A DNA stretch of 64,000 bases from Muricea muricata (Eukaryota > Cnidaria > Anthozoa > Malacalcyonacea > Plexauridae): the NCBI GenBank assembly GCA_963855995.1, contig OY979718.1, forward strand, positions 29,297,282 through 29,361,281. Direction: 5' to 3'. The notes beneath the pieces are model-generated. The model was not told the DNA's origin, ran no database searches, and saw only the letters and a list, made by a program, of their open reading frames with translations. Numbering within the stretch: position 1 is the first letter of the stretch; every line of letters begins with the position of its first letter. Of this stretch, positions 48,007 through 61,928 are shown piece by piece. Both the position numbers and the translations under genes were made by a program.

Positions 48007-51000
48007 TTGCGTTCAACTCGTTCATTTTAGCACTAAAAACATTCTTTTAAGCTCTAAAACGTCGTTATGATCGATTTAAAACGGCAATTTTTAGTAGATG
48101 ATTTGAGCATGTTTTTACGCTCAAATCGCTTCTAAAACGCTTAAAACGCGGTTTTGATAATTCTAAGATCGTTTTTCTTCAGTTTACAAGCAAGTTATAG
48201 GTTTCTCATTTCAACATGTCATTTCGCTCATCTCGATGGTTTGAGCGCCGAAAACCTGATTCCTGACTTGCTAACTTCTGCAAATTCCATTTAGATGGTC
48301 TCTTTTAGGTCCGTGATTGCAGTACATCATTGCATTCAACTCGTTCACTTTAGCACTGAAAACATCATTTTAAGCTCTAAAACGTCGTTATGATCGATTT
48401 AAAACGGCAATTTTTAGTACATGATTTGAGCATGTTTTTACGCTCAAATCGCTTCTAGAATGCTTAAAACGCGACTTTCATATTTCTAAAATCGTTTCTT
48501 TTTAAGTTTACAAGCAAGTTATAGGTTTCTCATGTCAACGTGTTATTTCGCTCATCTCGATGGTTTGAGCGGCGAAAACATGATTCCCGACTTGCTAAGT
48601 TTTTCAATTTCCATTTAGAAAGTCCCTTTTATGTCCGTGATTACAGTATATCATTGAATTGAACTCGTTCACTTTAGCACTGAAAACATCATTTTAAGCT
48701 CTAAAACGTCGTTATGATCGATTTAAAACGGCAATTTTTAGTTGGTGATTTGAGCATGTTTTTACGCTCAAATCGCTTCTAGAATACTTAAAACGCGACT
48801 TTGATATTTCTAAAATCGTTTCTTTTTAAGTTTACAAGCAAGTTATAGGTTTCTCATGTCAACGTGTTATTTCGCTCATCTCGATGGTTTGAGCGGCCAA
48901 AACATGATTCCCGACTTGCTAAGTTTTTCAATTTCCATTTAGAAAGTCCCTTTTATGTCCGTGATTGCAGTATATCATTGCATTGAACTCGTTCACTTTA
49001 GCACTGAAAACATCATTTTAAGCTCTAAAACGTCGCCCTGATCGACTTAGAACGGCGAATTTTAGTTGTGATTTGAGCATGTTTTTACGCTCATATCGCT
49101 TCCAGAACGCTTAAAACGCGATTTTTATGGTTCTAAGATCGTTTCTTTTCAGTTTACAAGCAAGTTATAGGTTTCTCATTTCAACATGGCATTTCGCTCA
49201 TCTCGTTGATTTGAGCGCCGAAAACCTGATTCCCGAGTTTCTAACTTCTGCAAATTCCATTTAGAAGGTCTCTTTTAGGTCCGTGATTGCAGTTCATCAT
49301 TGCGTTCAACTCGTTTACTTTAGCACTGAGACCCTCATTTTAAGCTCTAAAACGTCGCCCTGGTCGACTTAAAACGGCGAATTTTAGTTGTGATTTGAGC
49401 ATGTTTTTACTCTCAAATCGCTTCCAGAACGCTTAAAACGCGATTTTGACGGTTCTAAGATCGTTTCTTTTCAGTTTACAAGCAAGTTATAGGTTTCTCA
49501 TTTCAAAATGTCATTGCGCTCATCTCGATGGTTTTAGCGCCGAAAATCTGATTCCCGACTTGCTAACTTCTGCAAATTCCATTTAGAAGGTCTCTTTTAG
49601 GTCTCTGATTGCAGTACATCATTGCGCTCAACTCGTTCACTTTAGCACTGAAAACAGAATTTTAAACTCTAAAACGTCGCCCTGATCGATTTAAAAAGGC
49701 AATTTTTAGTTGGTGATTTGAGCATGTTTTTACGCTCAAATCGCGTCTAGAATGCTTAAAACGCGACTTTGATCGTTCTAAGATCGTTTCTTTTTAAGTT
49801 TACAAGCAAGTTATAGGTTTCTAATGTCAACGTGTTATTTTGCTCATCTTGATTATTTGAGCGCCGAAAACATGATTCTCGACTTGCTAAGTTCTGCAAT
49901 TTCCATTTAGAAGGTCTCTTTTAGGTCCGTGATTGCAGTTCATCATTGCGTTCAACTAGTTCATTTTAGCTCTAAAAACATTCTTTTAAGCTCTAAAACG
50001 TCGTTATGATCGATTTAAAACGGCAATTTTTAGTAGATGATTTAAGCATGTTTTTAGGCTCAAATCGCTTCTAGAACGCTTAAAACGCGATTTTGATGGT
50101 TCTAAGATCGTTTCTTTTCAGTTTACAAGCAAGTTATAGGTTTCTCATTTCAAAATGTCATTTCGCTCATCTCGATAATTTGAGCGCCGAAAATATGATT
50201 CCCGACTTGCTAACTTTTGCAAATTCCATTTAGAAGGTCTCTTTTAGGTCCGTGATTGCAGTTCGTCATTGCGTTCAACTCGTTCCCTTTAGCACTGAAA
50301 ACCTCATTTTAGCATGTTTTTAGAGGATGTTTTTACGCTCAAATCGCTTCTAGAATGCTTAAAACGCGACTTTAATTGTTCTAAGATCGTTTCTTTTTAA
50401 GTTTAAAAGCAAGTTATACGTTTCTAATGTCAACGTGTTATTTTGCTCATCTTGATGGTTTGAGCGCCGAAAACATGATTCCCGACTTGCTAGGTTCTGC
50501 AATTTCCATTTAGAAGGTCTCTTTTAGGTCCGTGATTGCAGTACATCATTGCATTCAACTCGTTCACTTTAGCACTGAAAACATCATTTTAAGCTCTAAA
50601 ACGTCGTTATGATCGATTTAAAACGGCAATTTTTTGTTGGTGATTTTAGCATGTTTTTACGCTCAAATCGCTTCTAGAATGCTTAAAACGCGACTTTGAT
50701 ATTTCTAAGATCGTTTCTTTTTAAGTTTACAAGCAAGTTATAGGTTTCTCATATCAACGTGTTATTTCGCTCATCTCGATAGTTTGAGCGGCGAAAGCAT
50801 AATTCCCGACTTGCTAACTTCTGCAATTTCCATTTAGAAGGTCTCTTTTAGGTCCGTGATTGCAGTTCATCATTGCGTTCAACTCGTAAACTTTAGCAAT
50901 GAAAACCTCATTTTAAGCTCTAAAACGTCGCCCTGATCGACTTAAAACGGCGAATTTTAGTTGTGATTTTAGCATGTTTTTACGCTCATATCGCTTCCAG

Positions 51001-52050
51001 AACGCTTAAAACGCGATTTTTATGGTTCTAAGATCGTTTCTTTTTAGTTTACAAGCAAGTTATAGGTTTCTCATCTCAACATGTCGTTTCGCTCATCTGG
51101 ATAATTTGAGCGCCGAAAACCTGATTCCCGAATTGCTAATTTCTGCAATTTCTATTTAGAAGGTCTCTTTTAGGTCCGTAATTGCAGTACAACTTTGCGT
51201 TCCACTCGTTCACTTTAGCACTGATAACTTCATTTTAAGCTATAAAACGTCGCCCTGATCGACTTAAAACGGCAATTTTTAGTTGGTAATTTTAGCATGT
51301 TTTTACGCTCAAATCGCTTCTAGAACGCTTAAAAAGCGATTTTGATGGTTCTATGATCGTTTCTTTTCAGCTTAAAAGCAAGCTATAGCTTTCTAATTTC
51401 AAAATGTCATTTCGCTCATCTCGATGGTTTGAGCGCAGAAAAACCTGATTCCCGACTTGCTATGTTCTGCAATTTCCATTTAGAAGGTCTCTTTTAGGTC
51501 CGTGATTGCAGTACATCATTGCGTTCAACTCGTTCACTTTAGCACTGAAAACATCATTTTAAGCTCTAAAACGTCGTTATGATCGATTTAAAACGGCAAT
51601 TTTTAGTTGGTGATTTGAGCATGTTTTTACGCTCAAATCGCTTCTAGAATGCTTAAAACGCGATTTTTATGGTTCTAAAATCGTTTCTTTTCAGTTTACA
51701 AGCAAGTTATAGGTTTCTCATTTCAACATGTCATTTCGCTCATCTCGATAACTTGAGCCCGAAAACCTGATTCCCAAGTTTCTAACTTCTGCAAATTCCA
51801 TTTAGAAGGTCTCTTTTAGGTCCGTGATTGCAGTTCATCATTGCGTTCAACTCGTTCACTTTAGCACTGAGAACCTGATTTTAAGCTCTAAAACGTCGCC
51901 CTGATCGACTTAAAACGGCGAATTTTAGTTGTGATTTGAGCATGTTTTTACTCTCAAATCGCTTCCAGAACGCTTAAAATGCGATTTATACGGTTCTAAG
52001 ATCGTTTCTTTTCAGTTTACAAGCAAGTTATAGGTTTCTCATTTCAAAAT

Positions 52051-53662
52051 GTCATTTTGCTCATCTCGATGGTTTGAGCGCAGAAAAACCTGATTCCCGA
52101 CTTGCTAGGTTCTGCAATTTCCATTTAGAAGGTCTCTTTTAGGTCCGTGATTGCAGTACATCATTGCATTCAACTCGTTCACTTTAGCACTGAAAACATC
52201 ATTTTAAGCTCTAAAACGTCGTTATGATCGATTTAAAACGGCAATTTTTAGTTGGTGATTTGAGCATGTTTTTACGCTCAAATCGCTTCTAGAATGCTTA
52301 AAACGCGACTTTGATATTTCTAAAATCGTTTCTTTTTAAGTTTACAAGCAAGTTATAGGTTTCTCATGTCAACGTGTTATTTCGCTCATCTCGATGGTTT
52401 GAGCGGCCAAAACATGATTCCCGACTTGCTAAGTTCTTCAATTTCCATTTAGAAAGTCCCTTTTATGTCCGTGATTGCAGTTTATCATTGCATTGAACTC
52501 GTTCACTTTAGCACTGAAAACATCATTTTAAGCTCTAAAACGTCGCCCTGATCGACTTAGAACGGCGAATTTTAGTTGTGATTTGCGCATGTTTTTACGC
52601 TCATATCGCTTCCAGAACGCTTAAAACGCGATTTTTATGGTTCTAAGATCGTTTCTTTTCAGTTTACAAGCAAGTTATAGGTTTCTCACTTCAACATGTC
52701 CTTTCGCTCATCTCGATGATTTGAGCCCCGAAAACCTGATTCCCGACTTGCTAACTTCTGCAATTTCTATTTAGAAGATCTCTTTTAGGTCCGTGATTGC
52801 AGTACAACATTGCGTTCCACTCATTCACTTTAGAACTGATAACTTCATTTTAAGCTATAAAACGTCGCCCTGATCGACTTAAAACGGCAATTTTTATCGT
52901 TTCTTTTCAGCTTAAAAGCAAGCTATAGCTTTCTCATTTCAAAATGTCATTTTGCTCATCTCGATGGTTTGAGCGCAGAAAAACCTGATTCCCGACTTGC
53001 TAGGTTCTGCAATTTCCATTTAGATGGTCTCTTTTAGGTCCGTGATTGCAGTACATCATTGCATTCAACTCGTTCACTTTAGCACTGAAAACATCATTTT
53101 AAGCTCTAAAACGTCGTTATGATCGATTTAAAACGGCAATTTTTAGTAGATGATTTGAGCATGTTTTTACGCTCAAATCGCTTCTAGAATGCTTAAAACG
53201 CGACTTTCATGTTTCTAAAATCGTTTCTTTTTAAGTTAACAAGCAAGTTATAGGTTTCTCATGTCAACGTGTTATTTCGCTCATCTCGATGGTTTGAGCG
53301 GCGAAAACATGATTCCCGACTTGCTAAGTTTTTCAATTTCAATTTAGAAAGTCCCTTTTATGTCCGTGATTACAGTATATCATTGCATTGAACTCGTTCA
53401 CTTTAGCACTGAAAACCTCATTTTAGCATGTTTTTAGAGGATGTTTTTACGCTCAAATCGCTTCTAGAATGCTTAAAACGCGACTTTAATTGTTCTAAGA
53501 TCGTTTCTTTTTAAGTTTAAAAGCAAGTTATAGGTTTCTAATGTCAACGTGTTATTTTGCTCATCTTGATGGTTTGAGCGCCGAAAACATGATTCTCGAC
53601 TTGCTAAGTTCTGCAATTTCCATTTAGAAGGTCTCTTTTAGGTCCGTGATTGCAGTTCATCA
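52051..53662. repeat. Duplicated block in array 3, second copy
   Basis: Same markers in the same order as 46395-48006, about 5.66 kb downstream: GATTTGCGCATG near 52580, TTTTTATCGTTTC near 52894 and CATTTTAGCATG near 53424. The left edge falls within a CATTTCAAAATGTCATTT stretch shared by both parents. The right edge falls within the shared GATTGCAGTTCATCATTGCG. Confidence 0.85.
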
Positions 53663-56600
53663 TTGCGTTGAACTCGTTCATTTTAGCACTAAAAACATTC
53701 TTTTAAGCTCTAAAACGTCGTTATAATCGACTTAAAACGGCAATTTTTAGTAGATTATTTGAGCATGTTTTTACGCTCAAATCGCTTCTAGAACGCTTAA
53801 AACGCGATTTTGATGCTTCTAAGATCGTTTCTTTTCAGTTTACAAGCAAGTTATAGGTTTCTCATTTCAAAATGTCATTTCGCTCATCTCGATGGTTTGA
53901 GCGCCGAAAACCTTATTCAAGACTTGCTAACTTCTCCAAATTCCATTTAGAAGGTCTCCTTTAGGTCCGTGATTGCAGTTCATCATGGCGTTCAACTCGT
54001 CCACTTTAGCATTGAAAACCTCATTTTAAGCTCTAAAACTTCGCCCTGATCGACTTACAACGGCGAATTTTAGTTGTGATTAGAGCATGTTTTTACTCTC
54101 ATATCGCTTCTAGAACGCTTAAAACGCGATTTTGATGGTTCTAAGATCGTTTCCTTTCAGTTTACAAGCAAGTTATAGGTTTCTCATTTCAACATGTCAT
54201 TTCGCTCGTCTGGATAATTTGAGCGCCGAAAACCTGATTCCCGACTTGCTAACTTCTGCAATTTCTATTTAGAAGGTCTCTTTTAGGTCCGTGATTGCAG
54301 TACAACATTGCGTTCCACTCGTTCACTTTAGCACTGATAATTTCATTTTAAGCTATAAAACGTCGCCCTGATCGACTTAAAACGGCAATTTTTAGTTTGT
54401 GATTTGAGCATGTTTTTACGCTCAAATCGCTTCTAGAATGCTTAAAAAGCGATTTTGAATGTTCTATGATCGTTTCTTTTCAGCTTAAAAGCAAGCTATA
54501 GCTTTCTCATTTCAAAATGTCATTTCGCTCATATCGATGGTTTGAGCGCAGAAAAACCTGATTCCCGATTCTATGTTCTGCAATTTCCATTTAGAAGGTC
54601 TCTTTTAGGTCCGTGATTGCAGTACATCATTGCCTTCAACTCGTTCACTTTAGCACTGAAAACATCATTTTAAGCTCTAAAACGTCGTTATGATCGATTT
54701 AAAACGGATATTTTTTGTTGGTGATTTTAGCATGTTTTTACGCTCAAATCGCTTCTAGAATGCTAAAAACGCGACTTTGATATTTCTAAGATCGTTTCTT
54801 TTTAAGTTTACAAGCAAGTTATAGGTTTCTCATGTCAACGTGTTATTTCGCTCATCTCGATAGTTTGAGCGGCGAAAGCATGATTCCCGACTTGCTAAGT
54901 TCTGCAATTTCCATTTAGAAAGTCCCTTTTATGTCCGTGATTGCAGTATATCATTGCATTGAACTCGTTCACTTTAGCACTGAAAACATCATTTTAAGCT
55001 CTAAAACGTCGCCCTGATCGACTTTGAACGGCGAATTTTAGTTGTGATTTGAGCATGTTTATACGCTCATATCGCTTCCAGAACGCTTAAAACGCGATTT
55101 TTATGGTTCTAAGATCGTTTCTTTTCAATTTAGAAGCAAGTTATAGGTTTCTCATTTCAAAATGTCATTTCGCTCATCTAGATAATTTGAGCGCCGAAAA
55201 CCTGATTCCCGACTTGCTAACTTCTGCAAATTCCATTTAGAACGTCTCTTTTAGGTCCGTGATTGCAGTTCATCATTGCGTCCAACTCGTTCACTTTAGC
55301 AATGAAAACCTCATTTTAAGCTCTAAAACGTCGCCCAGATCGACTTAAAACGGCGAATTTTAGTTGTGATTTGAGCATGTTTTTACACTCAAATCGGTTC
55401 CAGAACGCTTAAAACGCGGTTTTGATAATTCTAGCATCGTTTTTTTTCAGTTTACAAGCAAGTTATAGGTTTCTCATTTCAACATGTCATTTCGCTCATC
55501 TCGATGGTTTGAGCGCCGAAAACCTGATTCCCGACTTGCTAACTTCTGCAATTTCTATTTAGAAGGTCTCTTTTAGGTCCGTATTGCAGTACAACATTGC
55601 GTTCCACTCGTTCACTTTAGCACTGATAACTTCATTTTAAGCTATAAAACGTCGCCCTGATCGACTTAAAACGGCAATTTTTAGTTGGTGATTTGAAGAT
55701 GTTTTTACGCTCAAATCGCTCCTAGAACGCTTAAAAAGCGATTTTGATGGTTCTAAGATCGTTTCTTTTCAACTTAAAAGCAAGCTATAGCTTTCTCATT
55801 TCAAAATGTCATTTCGCTCATCTCGATGGTTTGAGCGCCAAAAACCTGATTCCCGACTTGCTAACTTCTGCAATTTCTATTTAGAAGGTCTCTTTTAGGT
55901 CCGTGATTGCAGTACAATATTGCGTTCCACTCGTTCACTTTAGCACTGATAACTTCATTTTAAGCTATAAAACGTCGCCCTGATCGACTTAAAACGGCAA
56001 TTTTTAGTTGGTGATTTGAAGATGTTTTTACGCTCAAATCGCTTCTAGAACGCTTAAAAAGCGATTTTGATGGTTCTAAGATCGTTTCTTTTCAACTTAA
56101 AAGCAAGCTATAGCTTTCTCATTTCAAAATGTCATTTCGCTCATCTCGATGGTTTGAGCGCCAAAAACCTGATTCCCGACTTGCTAACTTCTGCAATTTC
56201 TATTTAGAAGGTCTCTTTTAGGTCCGTGATTGCAGTACAACATTGCGTTCCACTCGTTCACTTTAGCACTGATAATTTCATTTTAAGCTATAAAACGTCG
56301 CCCTGATCGACTTAAAACGGCAATTTTTTGTTTGTGATTTGAGCCTGTTTTTACGCTCAAATCGCTCCTAGAATGCTTAAAACGCGACTTTGATATTTTT
56401 AAGATCGTTTCTTTTTAAGTTTACAAGAAAGTTATAGTTTTCTCATGTCAACGTGTTATTTCGCTCATCTCGATAGTTTGAGCGGCGAAAGCATGATTCC
56501 CGACTTGCTAAGTTTTGCAATTTCCATTTAGAAAGTCCCTTTTATGTCCGTGATTGCAGTATATTATTGCATTGAACTCCTTCACTTTAGCACTGAAAAT

Positions 56601-59600
56601 ATCATTTTAAGCTCTAAAACGTCGCCCTGATCGACTTAGAACGGCGAAATTTAGTTGTGATTTGAGCATGTTTTTACGCTCATATCGCTTCCAGAACGCT
56701 TAAAACGCGATTTTTATGGCTCTAAGATCGTTTCTTTTCAGTTTACAAGCAAGTTATAGGTTTCTCATTTCAACATGTCATTTCGCTCATCTCGATTATT
56801 TTAGCGCCGAAAACCTGACTCCCGAGTTTCTAACTTCTGCAAATTCCATTTAGAAGGTCTCTTTTAGGTCCGTGATTGGAGTTCATCATTGCGTTCAACT
56901 CGTTCACTTTAGAACTGAGAACCTCATTTTAAGCTCTAAAACGTTGCCATGATCGACTTAAAACGGCGAATTTTAGTTGTGATTTGAGCATGTTTTTACT
57001 CTCAAATCGCTTCCAGAACGCTTAAAACGCGATTTTGACGCTTCTAAGATCGTTTCTTTTCAGTTTACAAGCAAGTTATAGGTTTCTCATTTCAAAATGT
57101 CATTTCGCTCATCTCGATGGTTTGAGCGCCGAAAACCTGATTCCCGACTTGCTAACTTCTGCAATTTCTATTTAGAAGGTCTCTTTTAGGTCCGTATTGC
57201 AGTACAACATTGCGTTCCACTCGTTCACTTTAGCACTGATAACTTCATTTTAAGCTATAAAACGTCGCCCTGATCGACTTAAAACGGCAATTTTTAGTTG
57301 GTGATTTGAAGATGTTTTTACGCTCAAATCGCTTCTAGAACGCTTAAAAAGCGATTTTGATGGTTCTAAGATCGTTTCTTTTCAACTTAAAAGCAAGCTA
57401 TAGCTTTCTCATTTCAAAATGTCATTTCGCTCATCTCGATGGTTTGAGCGCCAAAAACCTGATTCCCGACTTGCTAAGTTCTGCAATTTCCATTTAGAAG
57501 GTCTCTTTTAGGTCCGTGATTGCAGTTCATCATTGCGTTCAACTCGTTCATTTTAGCACTGATAACTTCATTTTAAGCTATAAAACGTCGCCCTGATCGA
57601 CTTAAAACGGCAATTTTTAGTTGGTGATTTGAGGATGTTTTTACGCTCAAATCGCTTCTAGAACGCTTAAAAAGCGATTTTGATGGTTCTAAGATCGTTT
57701 CTTTTCAGCTTAAAAGCAAGCTATAGCTTTCTCATTTCAAAATGTCATTTCGCTCATCTCGATGGTTTGAGCGCAGAAAAACCTGATTCCCGACTTGCTA
57801 GGCTCTGCAATTTCCATTTAGAAGGTCTCTTTTAGGTCCGTGATTGCAGTACATCATTGCGTTCAACTCGTTCACTTTAGCACTGAAAACATCATTTTAA
57901 GCTCTAAAACGTCGTTATGATCGATTTAAAACGGATATTTTCAGTTGGTGATTTGAGCATGTTTTTACGCTCAAATCGCTTCTAGAATGCTTAAAACGCG
58001 ACTTTGATATTTCTAAGATCGTTTCTTTTTAAGTTTACAAGCAAGTTATAGGTTTCTCATGTCAACGTGTTATTTCGCTCATCTCGATAGTTTGAGCGGC
58101 GAACGCATGATTCGCGACTTGCTAAATTCTGCAATTTCCATTTAGAAAGTCCCTTTTATGTCCGTGATTGCAGTATATTATTGCATTGAACTCGTTCACT
58201 TTAGCACTGAAAACATCATTTTAAGCTCTAAAACGTCGCCCTGATCGACTTAGAACGGCGAATTTTAGTTGTGATTTGAGCATGTTTTTACGCTCATATC
58301 GCTTCCAGAACGCTTAAAACGCGATTTCTATGGTTCTAAGATCGTTTCTTTTCAGTTTACAAGCAAGTTATAGGTTTCTCATTTCAACATGTCATTTCGC
58401 TCATCTCGATGATTTTAGCGCCGAAAACCTGATTCCCGAGTTTCTAACTTCTGCAAATTCCATTTAGAAGGTCTCTTTTAGGTCCGTGATTGGAGTTCAT
58501 CATTGCGTTCAACTCGTTCACTTTAGCACTGAGAACCTCATTTTAAGCTCTAAAACGTTGCCCTGATCGACTTAAAACGGCGATTGTAGCATGTTTTTAC
58601 TCTCAAATCGCTTCCAGAACGCTTAAAACGCGATTTTGACGCTTCTAAGATCGTTTCTTTTCAGTTTACAAGCAAGTTATAGGTTTCTCATTTCAACATG
58701 TCCTTTCGCTCATCTCGATAATTTGAGCGCCGAAAACCTGATTCCCGACTTGCTAACTTCTGCAAATTCCATTTAGAAGGTCTCTTTTAGGTCCCTGATT
58801 GCAGTACATCATTGCGCTCAACTCGTTCACTTTAGCACTGAAAAAAGAATTTTAAGCTCTAAAACGTCGTTCTGATCGATTTAAAAAGGCAATTTTTAGT
58901 TGGTGATTTGAGCATGTTTTTACGCTCAAATCGCTTCTAGAATGCTTAAAACGCGACTTTGATCGTTCTAAGATCGTTTCTTTTTAAGTTTACAAGGAAG
59001 TTATAGGTTTCTAATGTCAACGTGTTATTTTTCTCAACTTGATGGTTTGAGCGCCGAAAACATGATTCTCGACTTGCTAAGTTCTGCAATTTCCATTTAG
59101 AAGGTCTCTTTTAGGTCCGTGATTGCAGTTCATCATTGCGTTCAACTCGTTCATTTTAGCACTAAAAACATTCTTTTAAGCTCTAAAACGTCGTTATGAT
59201 CGATTTAAAACGGCAATTTTTAGTTGGTGATTTGAGCATGTTTTTACGCTCAAATCGCTTCTAGAATGCTTAAAACGCGACTTTGATCGTTCTAAGATCG
59301 TTTCTTTTTAAGTTTACAAGCAAGTTATAGGTTTCTAATGTCAACGTGTTATTTTGCTTATCTTGATGGTTTGAGCGCCGAAAACATGATTCTCGACTTG
59401 TTAAGTTCTGCAATTTCCATTTAGAAGGTCTCTTTTAGGTCCGTGATTGCAGTTCATCATTGCGTTCAACTCGTTCATTTGGCACTAAAAACATTCTTTT
59501 AAGCTCTAAAACGTCGTGATGATCGATTTAAAACGGCAATTTTTAGTAGATGATTTAAGCGTGTTTTTACGCTCAAATCGCCTCTAGAACGCTTAAAACG

Positions 59601-60357
59601 CGATTTTGATGGTTCTAAGATCGTTTCTTTTCAGTTTACAAGCAAGTTATAGGTTTCTCATTTCAAAATGTCATTTCGCTCATCTCGATGGTTTGAGCGC
59701 CGAAAACCTGATTCCCGACTTGCTAACTTCTGCAAATTCCATTTAGAAGGTCTCCTTTAGGTCCGTGATTGCAGTTCATCATTGCGTTCAACTCGTTCAC
59801 TTTAGAATTGAAAACCTCAATTTAAGCTCTAAAACGTCGCCCTGATCGACTTAGAACGGCGAATTTTAGTTGTGATTTGAGCATGTTTTTACGCTCATAT
59901 CGCTTCCAGAACACTTAAAACATGATTTTGATGGTTCTAAGATCGTTTCTTTTCAGTTTACAAGCAAGTTATAGGTTTCTCATTTCAACATGTCATTTCG
60001 CTCATCTCGATAATTTGAGCGCCGAAAACCTGACTCCCGATTTGTTAACTTCTTCAAATTCCATTTAGAAGGTCTCCTTTAGGTCCGTGATTGCAGTTCG
60101 TCATTGCGTTCAACTCGTTCCCTTTAGCACTGAAAACCTCATTTTAGGCTCTAAAACGTCGCCCTGATCGACTTAAGACGGCGAATTTTAGTTGTGATTT
60201 GAGCATGTTTTTACTCTCAAATCGCTTCCAGAACGCTTAAAATGCGATTTTGACGGTTCTCAGATCGTTTCTTTTCAGTTTACAAGCAAGTTATAGGTTT
60301 CTCATTTCAAAATGTCATTTCGCTCATCTCCATGGTTTGAGCGCATAAAACCTGATT

Positions 60358-60844
60358 AATAGATCAATTGCTTTTCGGTATGAAATAGATTGTCCGTTAA
60401 AAACACACAAAGAATAACGCAATGTTTATGTGGGAGAAATGGGTCATGGTGATGAAGTACTCCAATATAAAAGAACTATTACATAGCATTACTTATGTAA
60501 TCATAGACTCGTATACAGTAACCAGCGGGGTGCATATAGGCCCGCTTGTAAGCTGAGTGCCCTTGGGATTAAGATTCCCATCAGGCAATGTTAAAGAGGT
60601 TAAGATCCCCCCTAACATTAACCTGTCCAAGGGGTTAAGATCCCCTTGGACAGTCCCTAGAATTTGAACAAGGGGTTAAGATCCCCATAAGACAATGTTA
60701 GAGGGGTTAAGATCCCCTCTAACATTAACCTGCCCAAGGGGTTAAGATCCCCTTGGACAGTCCTTAGAACTATTTACACATATTATAGTAACATTAAAGA
60801 TGTGAGTCTATGGCCTGAACGTGATTATGGGAGCACTTCATCCC
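60358..60844. repeat. Segment X, copy 1 of unit 3
   Basis: X1-type variants, directly after array 3. Confidence 0.93.
60564..60760. repeat. TTAAGAT-loop hairpin cluster (X1, unit 3)
   Basis: Same six hairpins as at 19113-19309. Confidence 0.9.
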
Positions 60845-61051
60845 ATAACCATATATATTTACTAGCCGTACAACTAACTTACAACCTGATAAAATACTAT
60901 ATGTATTGTGTTAACCCAGTTCCATTTTAGTAACTTGTTGGCACATTTAAATTGTGTCCTTGAATAACGTTAATATTCTTCTTGGTGTCCGTGCAGTCCG
61001 GTGCATCTTACCATCATCTTCATGCCATATGTGACGTGGTGGGTGGGTGGG
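60845..61051. repeat. Spacer Z, unit 3
   Basis: Matches 19394-19600. Confidence 0.9.
61038..61051 (+). other. G-quadruplex-like run at Y2 breakpoint (unit 3)
   Basis: Same motif, ending at the base before Y2. Confidence 0.7.
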
Positions 61052-61441
61052 AAAATTATTGTAGCAGCTCCAATCTCTTGAGAGCTTTTACACAAATTAA
61101 AGATATGACTGGCGAGCATGCATTGTTATCCTTACAAATCGACGGTTTTTATTGGCCGATCAGATCTCGGTCATATTATTCAGAATTCTCATTGGTTATT
61201 TAAGACAAGCTGGCATGATGTGCACGTGCCCACAGCATGCATAGAGCATGATTATTGAGCTGATGTTAAACAGCGATAACCTTTGATCCATGCGTGAAAT
61301 ATTCAAATCACACCTAACAGAAACATGAGAACTTAGCACAGCCAATATCACTGCGTGAACAATATTCGAGGGACTTCCCTGCAATTATTCGCATTGCTCT
61401 ATTAACTTTAATTTATAATTTTGGTATTATAAATTGGCTTT
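61052..61441. repeat. Segment Y, copy 2 of unit 3
   Basis: 390 bp, joined directly to X2. Confidence 0.93.
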
Positions 61442-61928
61442 AATAGATCAATTGCTTTTCGGTATGAAATAGATTGTCCGTTAAAAACACACAAAGAATA
61501 ACGCAATGTTTATGTGGGAGAAATGGGTCATGGTGATGAAGTACTCCAATATAAAAGAACTATTACATAGCATTACTTATGTAATCATAGACTCGTATAC
61601 AGTAACCAGCGGGGTGCATATAGGCCCGCTTGTAAGCTGAGTGCCCTTGGGATTAAGATTCCCATCAGGCAATGTTAAAGGGGTTAAGATCCCCCCTAAC
61701 ATTAACCTGTCCAAGGGGTTAAGATCCCCTTGGACAGTCCCTAGAATTTGAACAAGGGGTTAAGATCCCCATAAGACAATGTTAGAGGGGTTAAGATCCC
61801 CTCTAACATTAACCTGCCCAAGGGGTTAAGATCCCCTTGGACAGTCCTTAGAACTATTTACACATATTGTAGTAACATTAAAGATGTGAGTCTATGGCCT
61901 GAACGTGATTATGGGAGCACTTCATCCC
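61442..61928. repeat. Segment X, copy 2 of unit 3
   Basis: X2-type variants; third array-free Y-X junction in the window. Confidence 0.93.
61648..61844. repeat. TTAAGAT-loop hairpin cluster (X2, unit 3)
   Basis: Same arrangement as at 20197-20393. Confidence 0.9.

Larger units (their letters stand above)
42368..60357. repeat. Satellite array 3 (with block duplication)
   Basis: 17,990 bp, about 56 monomer lengths. It is collinear with array 1 at offset 40,276 up to about 52,050. It then repeats a block equal to array 1 ~6,119-7,730, and from about 53,662 is collinear again at offset 41,451 to the end. About 430 bp of array 1 (~11,770-12,200) are missing at the insertion, giving the net gain of 1,175 bp. 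Confidence 0.95.
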
